DNA from: G963665215 sp963665215
GTDB taxonomy: Bacteria; Chloroflexota; Dehalococcoidia; Lucifugimonadales; CAUZJF01
DNA length: 35,576 nt
Assembly: GCA_963665215.2 (NCBI GenBank)
Contig: CAXXWW010000004.1
Span: 1-35,576 of the forward strand
Direction: 5' to 3'
Position numbers and translations under genes: made by a program. Positions 25,369 to 31,317 of the stretch are shown one piece after another (the first letter of the stretch is position 1; the number at the start of each line of letters is the position of its first letter). Below the pieces are notes generated by a model, which saw nothing but the letters and a program-made list of their open reading frames with translations, was not told the origin of the DNA and did not search any database.

Positions 25369-25866
25369 TCAGCCGATGTCTGGGTAGTGCAGGGGGAGCC
25401 CGGCGGCGTCCACGTCGTAGCGGGTAATATGCCATCTTCCGGGGTTGGTGCTCAGCAGGATATCCCGATTGCTGCCACAGAATGCGATGTTGGTCGGGGC
25501 TGCAATCAATGTGCCCTCGAAGTCGTCCGCCAAGACGTCCAACTGGCCGGACGGGGTCAGACGGTAGATCCTGTCGGGCCTATACATGGAGACGTACAGA
25601 CTGCCACTGGTGTCGAAGGCAACGCCATCCGGTACGGTCATGGGCAGCTCAACCACGGTCTCTACCGCGCCACCGCTCCCGTCCGACTCGATCTTGATGC
25701 GGTCAACCCTCGGTGGGTTGAGGCTCATGGCCACGTATAGGTAGTCGCCGCCAGGGTCCAGGCACAGGCCGTTCGGAAAAGCCTTTGCATCTCTTGTGAA
25801 TACCTCACCCTCACCCCCGGGACGTATTCGGTAGATCAGGCCGTTGTCCTTCTTCCAGTCGCCCGA
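25369..25866 (-). pseudogene. SMP-30/gluconolactonase-like protein, 5' part lost at the IS256 element
   Basis: The frame reads from the IS border at 25866 to a stop at 25369 and encodes about 165 residues of a lactonase-type propeller. Motifs are NGLIYRIRPGGEGEVFT, KAFPNGLCLDPGGDYLYVA, PDGVAFDTSGSLYVSMY, DRIYRLTPSGQLDVLADDF and TNIAFCGSNRDILLS. The N-terminal blades and start codon are absent, and they are not found on the far side of the IS (27234 onward). So the gene has lost its 5' part, not merely been interrupted. The first internal ATG is at 25734. It was probably the first gene of the SMP-30/DUF4432/SDR set, with the lactone ring-opening role known for the family. Confidence 0.85.
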
Positions 25867-27233
25867 GAGGTTACGTCAATAGGTGTGTAAACGACATCAG
25901 GCGGCGACCTTCTCAGCCGTTGATTCAATGGCGATTCCATCCGCATACTGTGCACCGAGATAGACGTCTTCGATCAACTCAGGGGCCTTCAGACGCCTGA
26001 AGCGCTGTTCGGCGACCATCAACATTTTCCAGATCACCGCTATCGCCCGATCGACCCTCTTGTAGCGCTTGGCGGCATCGGTCCGAAGCCTGAGGGCCGC
26101 GAAGGGTGATTCTACCGGGTTCGTCGTGCGAAGGTGCCCCCAGTGCTCCTTTGGGAAGTCATAGAAGGTGACCATGCGGTCCCAGTCCCGCTCCAAGGCC
26201 TCTGAGGCCGCCTCGTAGGAATGGTCGCCGCACCACCTGGTGAACACCGTCCTGAGCCGCTCAGCCTCTGTCCGAGTCGGCGCGTAGGGGATAGTACGCA
26301 GCATGAGCTTGGCCTGGTCCTGTTGTCGCTTTGGAAGCTTGGCGAGCACGTTTACGATCTTGTGGTTCCAGCAGCGTTGCTCTGCCGCCTGCGGATAGAC
26401 GTTGCGCAGAGCTCCCCAGATGCCCAGGTGTCCGTCTCCAACCACCAGCCTCGGGCAGCTCAAGCCCCGGCGCTTGATGTCCCTGAGCACCTCGGACCAG
26501 TTCTCTGTGGACTCCCTGTATCCGGGAACAGCGCTCACCACCACCTTGCTCCCGTCGCTCAGGGCCGCCATCACCACCAGTACCGCCGCCTTCTCCTTCT
26601 CAAGACCAGCCTTGACGTAGACTCCATCCACCCACATGTAGACCACTTCCAGGTCATCGAGGGGCCGGCTGCGCCATTGGGCAAGCTCATCGTTCCACTT
26701 ATCCTTCAACCGGGCCACCGTGCTCGCCGATACCGGTGCGTCCTCTCCCAGCAGCCCCCGCAAAGCCAGATCGAAGTCGCCTTCGGATAGACCGTGCAGG
26801 TACAGCTCGGGGATCAACTCAGCAACCTTCCTGGTCCTGTTGACGAACAGCGGCAGCAGCCGGCTCTCGAACTGCTCCTCGGTATCGCGGACTCGCGGCC
26901 GCCTCAGCTGTATCGTTCCCGAACTCAGCGTAAGCCTCCGGGCTCTGCCGTATCCGTTCCGATAGCCGGTATCTGAGTCCGAGTCGGATCTGAGCGCCGA
27001 CTTCGCCCTTCCCAGAAACCCCGTCACCTCCTCCTCCAGCAACTCCTGGATCAGCCTCTGGACCTGGCTTCGCACCCAATCCTCCAACTGCTCCCACTCC
27101 GGCCTTGACTCCGACCTACTCTCAGTGCTTTCCTTCCTCATGGGCGGTCTATCTCCTCTCTTGGGCCTCGAGCCCGTGTTGTTCAGAGAGAGGGTACACC
27201 GCCTGACTGTTTACACACTTTTTGAAGATACCT
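25867..27233 (-). mobile_element. IS256-family insertion sequence, full length, no visible target duplication
   Basis: Imperfect terminal inverted repeats run inwards from GAGGT at both ends: GAGGTTACGTCAATAGGTGT from 25867, and GAGGTATCTTCAAAAAGTGT from 27233 on the minus strand, both continuing GTGTAAAC and then TCAGGCGG. The 1367 bp contain one transposase gene. The flanks (CAGTCGCCCGA on the left, CATTTTTTGGG on the right) show no 8-9-bp duplication, as IS256 members normally make. That fits the left gene being cut off and suggests deletion or recombination between copies. Confidence 0.9.
25897..27141 (-). CDS. IS256-family (mutator-type) DDE transposase
   Basis: The 414 residues are uninterrupted. 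DDE positions are visible as VYMWVDGVYVKAG (first Asp), LVVGDGHLGIWGALRNVYP (second Asp, followed by the family AEQRCWNHKIVNVLAKLP signature) and HLRTTNPVESPFAALRLRTD (Glu). The N-terminal helix-rich region contains LLEEEVTGFLGRAKS, and RNGYGRARRLTLSSGTIQLR is also typical of the mutator family. The start at 27141 is an ATG. It should transpose the 25867-27233 element. A 3' remnant of a closely related gene sits at 30489-30567 (its frame reads GIVFEPTAEKVAA against GIAIESTAEKVAA here). Confidence 0.93.
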   Translation of the reverse strand: MRKESTESRSESRPEWEQLEDWVRSQVQRLIQELLEEEVTGFLGRAKSALRSDSDSDTGYRNGYGRARRLTLSSGTIQLRRPRVRDTEEQFESRLLPLFVNRTRKVAELIPELYLHGLSEGDFDLALRGLLGEDAPVSASTVARLKDKWNDELAQWRSRPLDDLEVVYMWVDGVYVKAGLEKEKAAVLVVMAALSDGSKVVVSAVPGYRESTENWSEVLRDIKRRGLSCPRLVVGDGHLGIWGALRNVYPQAAEQRCWNHKIVNVLAKLPKRQQDQAKLMLRTIPYAPTRTEAERLRTVFTRWCGDHSYEAASEALERDWDRMVTFYDFPKEHWGHLRTTNPVESPFAALRLRTDAAKRYKRVDRAIAVIWKMLMVAEQRFRRLKAPELIEDVYLGAQYADGIAIESTAEKVAA

Positions 27234-27259
27234 CCATTTTTTGGGAAAAGGAGACCAAC

Positions 27260-27808
27260 GTGGAATACGGATTTGAACCAGTTCTGCTGAGTACCGACCG
27301 ATTGGAGCTGAGGCCATTCGACTTCGGCGGCGTAGACGACTACTACGGCTATGCCAAAGACGCCGATATGAGCCAGTACGTTTATAAGCCGGAGCCATTT
27401 ACTCGGCGGAGGGCCGAGGAGGATGTGGCCGGGTCCATTCTGAACCTCGCGAAAACAACGCCAAACTTCGCCGTGGTCCTCGACGGTAGTGTCATTGGTG
27501 ACCTGTGGCTCCGCTTCAATCGAGAGAACGAAGTAGGTGAATTAGGCTTCTCAATTGCCAAATCTCACTGGGGGAAGGGGCTGGCGTCGGAGGCCTCAGC
27601 CGCGGTCATCGAGTGGGGCTTTGAGACTGAGCCACTTGCGAAGATAACCGCGAGGAGCGATCCGCGCAATAAGCGTGCATTGCGAGTCATGGAGAAGCTG
27701 GGCATGACTCAAGAAGGCGTGCTGCGCAGCCACGGAATTAGACGCGGAAACAGGGTCGACTACGCCGTGTTCGGCATTCTCCGAGAGGAGTGGGATCAAA
27801 GAGAATGA
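27260..27808 (+). CDS. GNAT-family (RimJ/RimL-type) N-acetyltransferase
   Basis: This 182-residue protein is related to RimJ/RimL acetyltransferases, which acetylate ribosomal proteins or small amines with acetyl-CoA. The start is STDRLELRPFDFGGVDDYYG; the acetyl-CoA loop is in AKSHWGKGLASEASAAVIEW (Q/HxxGK/RGxA variant), followed by KITARSDPRNKRALRVMEKL and GMTQEGVLRSHGIRRGNRVD. I chose GTG 27260, preceded by AAGGAG, because the frame upstream of it lies within IS256. The IS border is 27 bases upstream, so the natural promoter may have been lost or replaced by one reading out of the IS. Confidence 0.85.
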   Translation: MEYGFEPVLLSTDRLELRPFDFGGVDDYYGYAKDADMSQYVYKPEPFTRRRAEEDVAGSILNLAKTTPNFAVVLDGSVIGDLWLRFNRENEVGELGFSIAKSHWGKGLASEASAAVIEWGFETEPLAKITARSDPRNKRALRVMEKLGMTQEGVLRSHGIRRGNRVDYAVFGILREEWDQRE

Positions 27809-27877
27809 AGCTCATCATGAGTACCTTGAGTCCACTGGGTACCCGAATTACCCACCAAATGTCGCCAATGCGAGTGT

Positions 27878-28050
27878 AAGCTTGATTCTCTCGTAAAAAG
27901 TCTGTGCAGGTCGAATTAGAACAACCGTACCCTTGCCTGGGTACAATATACAGTCTCTGTTCCGTGTACTACCCCAACATACGGTAGCGCTCACATGTGC
28001 TAAAGCGCTGGAACTTCCTCAAAACGGGTTTTTACGAGGGAATCAAGCTT
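27878..28050. repeat. MITE-like repeat with 22-bp terminal inverted repeats
   Basis: The ends AAGCTTGATTCTCTCGTAAAAA (27878-27899) and TTTTTACGAGGGAATCAAGCTT (28029-28050) are inverted repeats with one mismatch. The 173 bp between carry no gene. Inside lies a GTACCC-N6-GGGTAC hairpin (27927-27944). The right half (27959-28050) is repeated almost exactly, inverted, at 35487-35576. This looks like a non-autonomous element; no clear target duplication was seen. Confidence 0.8.
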
Positions 28051-28099
28051 GCGTTGGGGGATCAGTAGAGGAGGTACTGGACGAGCTCGATCAGGGCGA

Positions 28100-28152
28100 T
28101 GATGGACATGATCGACGCAGCCGGTAGCGCAACGGGGGATGCCGAGGCGTTC
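28100..28152 (+). pseudogene. SLBB-like comEA fragment
   Basis: The bases ATGATGGACATGATCGACGC, then AGCCGGTAGCGCAACGG, resemble 30779-30830 of comEA (CTGATGGACGTGATCGACGC, CGCCGGTGGCGCGATGG). They translate to MMDMIDAAGSATGDAE against LMDVIDAAGGAMADAD. It follows the MITE and has no recognisable continuation, so it is a remnant or a coincidence of a common motif. Confidence 0.35.
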
Positions 28153-28382
28153 CCCCGTCTAGTGACTCCCTCCAAACCTTAGCACTGAACGCGGCTGTCT
28201 AGATGAAGCCGTGACACTCGAACAGTGGACAGAAAATGCCCGAGACCTGTAGTCTACGTCGTGGCCGTGATCTCAGGGATTCCGGGATCCTTCGTTGTGC
28301 GCGCCGCTCTACTTGCTGACGGGGCGGGCCCATTGAAGCTCTGATGTGCGGTGCCAGGTAGGCATACGAAGTTTGCTGACTC

Positions 28383-28505
28383 CCTAAGAGGGTGTGTGAG
28401 AAGTATGTGGAACTGTGGTTCGACAGGCTCACCACGAACGGAAAACTCCGTTCGCCCTGAGCTTGTCGAAGGGTATGAGGGTCGTATTCACACACCCCCT
28501 AAGCT
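28383..28505. repeat. Palindromic repeat element with nested REP-type hairpin
   Basis: An outer inverted pair, AGGGTGTGTGA (28389-28399) and TCACACACCCCCT, surrounds a longer palindrome. The latter is TTCGACAGGCTCACCACGAA with CGTTCGCCCTGAGCTTGTCGAA (about 28418-28471). The inner motif is the well-known TTCGACAAGCTCAGGGCGAA type seen across many bacterial genomes. The combined 120-bp unit looks like a small mobile or REP-type element just upstream of a membrane-protein gene. Confidence 0.7.
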
Positions 28506-28526
28506 AGCTACCGGAGGTGTCAACCC

Positions 28527-29021
28527 TTGTACTCTTGGCTCGTCTTCTTCCACGTTTTAGGCACCTTCGCATTCCTGTTTGGGCACGGGGTCTCTGCCAT
28601 GGTCGCTCTGCGACTGCGATACGTGCGCAACTTTGGAGCAGGTCCGGGCACTGCTAGACCTTTCGATGTACGCCCTGGGCGTGCTATACGTGTCGATCCT
28701 TCTGCTGCTCATAACCGGTGTATGGGCAGGTTTCAAAGGAGGTTGGTGGGACAATGGGTGGATATGGGCTTCCCTGGGCCTCCTGTTGGCCATAATTGTC
28801 TATATGTATGCAGTAGCAACTCCCTTCTATCAAAAAGTGCGTCAGGCTGCGGGGCTGAACATAATACCATAATACATGGCACGCGCGTGGAACAGCCTCC
28901 ACCAGCCGACGAAGAGGTGCTGGCGGACCTGCTAGCGTCCTCACGCCCATTCTGGCTTACTGGCGTTGGACTGGGAGGCTTTGTAGTCATCCTATGGCTG
29001 ATGATGTTCAAGCCGTTTTAG
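28527..29021 (+). pseudogene. Integral membrane protein (DUF2269-like), two compensating frameshifts
   Basis: Three adjacent pieces form one membrane protein. Frame A, from TTG 28527 with GGAGG ten bases upstream, gives MYSWLVFFHVLGTFAFLFGH and GVSAMVALRLR. Frame B, from about 28630, continues EQVRALLDLSMYALGVLYVS, ILLLLITGVWAGFKGGWW and ASLGLLLAIIVYMYAVATPF. Back in frame A near 28870, ADEEVLADLLASSRPFWLT and VGLGGFVVILWLMMFKPF end the protein at 29021. Four membrane segments result, in the style of DUF2269/copper-resistance-D-like proteins. One extra base near 28615-28645 and one missing near 28850-28900 would explain it. Either it is a decayed gene or two assembly errors; the outcome is the same reading problem. 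Confidence 0.65.
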
Positions 29022-29112
29022 ACGGACGCCGAGGCGTCCCAATGAGCGCGGCCCCCACCCTGCTTTGACATTGACCGTCGGTGCTAGGCTCAGCTCTCAT
29101 AGACCGGCCTAG

Positions 29113-29235
29113 TCTGCCGGGTCGTCTACCGAAATCGAGGAAAGTGACCCGCTTCGAAGCATCGTTGCTTGGGTAGTGCCAATATTGCTCGCGGGTGCAG
29201 CGGTGCTGCTTGGAGTGGCCGCCGTTGCAGGATAG
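29113..29235 (+). other. Possible small membrane-peptide remnant
   Basis: The frame between a TAG at 29110 and a TAG at 29233 encodes STEIEESDPLRSIVAWVVP and then ILLAGAAVLLGVAAVAG, a clear single membrane helix after an acidic head. There is no in-frame ATG/GTG/TTG before the acidic part, so it is probably a broken gene. The rest of 29022-29347 shows no gene. Confidence 0.3.
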
Positions 29236-29347
29236 AGGGCTAAATCCAATTAGCGGAATCAATCATGTATCGGCTATAGTTCGCTCCAGCCTCGCGCCAT
29301 AAGGGGGAGAAAGGCGCTAAACAACTACAATTAAAGGATCAAATACT

Positions 29348-30154
29348 ATGATGATATCATCGCCGCAAATAGATGTTTGGCCGCAAGGCAAGCCTTCCCA
29401 AGTAGACGATCTGCTCTCTGACGGACAATTCGGTTACCTCAACGAACAGGTCCTTTGGATAAGGCATAAGGCAATGGAAGACAGCAGATCTGCTCTGCGC
29501 GTTCCCGAATTTGTCAGGTGGGCAGGAAAAAAAGGAGCAGATCCTGGCAAGCATTACCAAGCGTACCAAGTTGGCCAGTCATGGCAATCAAGCAATAATA
29601 GACTCCTTTTCGAGAAATGTCCTATTTCGTATTCCCATGGTGAGTCACCTGGAAAACTGGCGGCAACAGTGGAGTTTATTGAAGACGATATTCTTCAAGT
29701 GGAATTGGAGATCGAAAACTTATCGCGAAATCGCATTGAGGAAGCGCTCTGTCATTTCTGTTTGAACCATCGACGTGCTCCTCTACTGGGACGTAATCAG
29801 TTTGCCCATTGTGATGACGGATGGATGGATTTTGCGAAATATGAGGATGACGAGAGTAAGGGATGGCGTCAATACTACTTCGATAGGAGCAAGAATTATA
29901 AAGAGCTGCCTGATATTGCCGAGCCACTGCTGTTTTCTGAGACCGTATCTGAGAATGGACTCTTCACTTCGGTTATTGGATCGCCTCAAGCGGAGTATAT
30001 TTGCTCAAAGACTAGCTGGCCCTGTACTGATATTTGCATAGATTTTGGTGACATAGATTCTGACCAAACCTGTGCAAGAAGGATATTCATTTCTTTTGGC
30101 TACCAAACCAAGGACCACTTCTTAGAGAAAATGGCTCCCCTGGTTTCCAGTTGA
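29348..30154 (+). CDS. Hypothetical protein, AT-rich, beta-sandwich-like
   Basis: This is a 268-residue protein, with AAAGGA ten bases before the tandem ATGs at 29348/29351. The gene is visibly AT-richer (about 45% GC by eye) than all its neighbours and uses codons they avoid (for example AAT, ATA, TTT). That suggests recent acquisition from a lower-GC source. It has no signal peptide or membrane segment. The sequence is rich in aromatic residues and alternates beta-like strands (LAATVEFIEDDILQVELEIE, ARRIFISFGYQTKD); the motif CTDICIDFGDI near the end resembles the pattern of some Planctomycetota/Poribacteria hypothetical proteins. No function is assigned. It is flanked by repeats and a broken gene, in accessory DNA. 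Confidence 0.75.
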   Translation: MMISSPQIDVWPQGKPSQVDDLLSDGQFGYLNEQVLWIRHKAMEDSRSALRVPEFVRWAGKKGADPGKHYQAYQVGQSWQSSNNRLLFEKCPISYSHGESPGKLAATVEFIEDDILQVELEIENLSRNRIEEALCHFCLNHRRAPLLGRNQFAHCDDGWMDFAKYEDDESKGWRQYYFDRSKNYKELPDIAEPLLFSETVSENGLFTSVIGSPQAEYICSKTSWPCTDICIDFGDIDSDQTCARRIFISFGYQTKDHFLEKMAPLVSS

Positions 30155-30469
30155 ATCAACAAAAATGGCTAAGAGGGATAGGAAGGTGGTTTTAATCCCC
30201 CTGCCCCAAAACCCGGCGTGCGGGTCCTCAAGTGGCGCCTTGCCCGCTTATCAGTAGCCATGCCAATCCCGACAAGCAGCACGAGCGCCAGGGCCGCTGA
30301 GGCTGTGGCGGCGCGCTGACCTTGTCTGCACACCAGTCACCGCAACCTCGGGCATGACAGATAGGCCCGTGGTGAGATGGTGCGGACCTCCTCGGGCCGC
30401 GCATGTTGACACCCCGGTGGACACGGGAATATATTCCCGCTAGCCTCACTTGTCGGGTGAGTCTCTCCT
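30155..30469. other. Intergenic region before comEA
   Basis: About 315 bases. A small hairpin ACCCG-GCGTG-CGGGT (30211-30225) may end the preceding gene. Eighteen bases at about 30292-30309 (GCTGAGGCTGTGGCGGCGC region) recur inside the TlpA-like gene near 33779. No gene is supported. Confidence 0.35.
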
Positions 30470-30587
30470 ATGAAGCTTGTCTCCCAGGTACGTATGGAAT
30501 CGTCTTTGAGCCAACGGCTGAGAAGGTCGCCGCCTGATGTCGTTTACACACCTATTGACGTAACCTCTATGAAGCTTGTCTCCCAGG
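30469..30587 (+). repeat. 20-bp direct repeat flanking the IS256 remnant
   Basis: TATGAAGCTTGTCTCCCAGG occurs at 30469-30488 and 30568-30587, 99 bases apart. It covers the comEA start (ATGAAGCTTGTCTCCCAG). Because 99 is divisible by three, the frame is kept. It is longer than the 8-9 bp normal for IS256. Confidence 0.9.
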
Positions 30588-31129
30588 CAATTCTAGCTCT
30601 GGCGTTTGTGGCCGCCGTCGCCGCGGCGGTTGTCCTTCTCGTTAGGGGCTCTGCCGCAGGTGGCGGCATCGAGATAGTGCTGCCTGCGGCTACGTCGGAG
30701 GCGGTGGTCGAGATGAGAGTCTATCTCACCGGCGCGGTGCGGGAGCCGGGGGTCTACGTTGTTGGGCCGGAGAGCCGGCTGATGGACGTGATCGACGCCG
30801 CCGGTGGCGCGATGGCGGACGCCGACCTGGCGGCCGTGAACCTGGCGGTCCGCGTCCGTGACGAGCAGCACTGGCACATCCCCAGGCAGGGTGATGAGGC
30901 CCAGGCCCCACCGACCGCAGGCGCAACTTCATCAGGCAAGATCGACATCAACTCGGCCGGCGGCGAGCAGCTGGAGAGTCTGCCGGAGATCGGCAAGACA
31001 CTTGCCCAGAGGATCATGGATCACAGGAAGGCCAACGGCCCCTTCTCCAGCGTAGACGGGCTCCTGGAGGTGCGGGGCATCGGGCCAGCGACGCTGGACG
31101 CGATCCGTGACCTGGTGGAGGCGCGGTGA
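30470..31129 (+). CDS. comEA: ComEA-like DNA-binding protein with a 33-codon insert at its N-terminus
   Basis: This 219-residue protein has a membrane anchor at residues 39-58 (ILALAFVAAVAAAVVLLVRG), an SLBB domain at about 80-130 (VYLTGAVREPGVYVVGPESR, LMDVIDAAGG), and a C-terminal double helix-hairpin-helix at about 157-217 (KIDINSAGGEQLESLPEIG, LLEVRGIGPATLDAIRDLV). ComEA binds double-stranded DNA outside the membrane during natural transformation. Residues 1-33 derive from an in-frame insertion: MKLVSQ is repeated at residues 34-39, and between lies an IS256 remnant. Starts at 30470 or 30569 both give the anchor. comEC follows, so this is a competence operon. Confidence 0.85.
   Translation: MKLVSQVRMESSLSQRLRRSPPDVVYTPIDVTSMKLVSQAILALAFVAAVAAAVVLLVRGSAAGGGIEIVLPAATSEAVVEMRVYLTGAVREPGVYVVGPESRLMDVIDAAGGAMADADLAAVNLAVRVRDEQHWHIPRQGDEAQAPPTAGATSSGKIDINSAGGEQLESLPEIGKTLAQRIMDHRKANGPFSSVDGLLEVRGIGPATLDAIRDLVEAR
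30489..30567 (+). mobile_element. 3' terminal remnant of an IS256-family element inside comEA
   Basis: These 79 bases match the reverse complement of 25867-25940, the transposase 3' end and terminal repeat of the complete IS256-family copy. From 30520 to 30567 the match is nearly perfect; further 5' it has several differences. In the transposase frame it reads GIVFEPTAEKVAA then stop. It is flanked on both sides by a 20-bp direct repeat (30469-30488 and 30568-30587). Confidence 0.9.
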
Positions 31130-31173
31130 GCCGGCGCTCGGAGGGCGTAGCTGTGGTGAGTGACCACTGACCC

Positions 31174-31317
31174 ATGGTGCTACTCTCTCTGGCCGCAGCA
31201 TTCCTGGGGGGCGTTTACGCGGGAGCCCAGTTCGAGACGCCGGCGCCCGTCCTGGGGATGTTTGCGGTAGCCTCCATATCGCTATAGGCGCTGCTGGTCA
31301 CCTCGCGCCGTGCCCCA
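31174..31317 (+). other. 5' segment of comEC with an in-frame amber codon
   Basis: ATG 31174 opens a frame (MVLLSLAAAFLGGVYAGAQF, then GMFAVASISL) that meets TAG at 31285-31287, then continues in the same frame as ALLVTSRRAPLPALLLAAAV into the ComEC frame below. It is the normal first hydrophobic region of ComEC. One base (TGG to TAG, or similar) has created a stop at codon 38. Confidence 0.8.

Noticed and set aside
24778..25740. Plus-strand frame of 320 codons opposite the DUF4432 and SMP-30 genes
   Set aside because: Shadow frame spanning two real minus-strand genes.
28400..28480. CRISPR-like repeat or tRNA (GTTCGA motif)
   Set aside because: A single palindrome without spacers or cloverleaf; it fits a REP-type hairpin.
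30155..30469. Group II intron 3' end (CCGCACGCCGGGTT-like hairpin)
   Set aside because: Only one short hairpin; no domain V/VI structure or reverse transcriptase.
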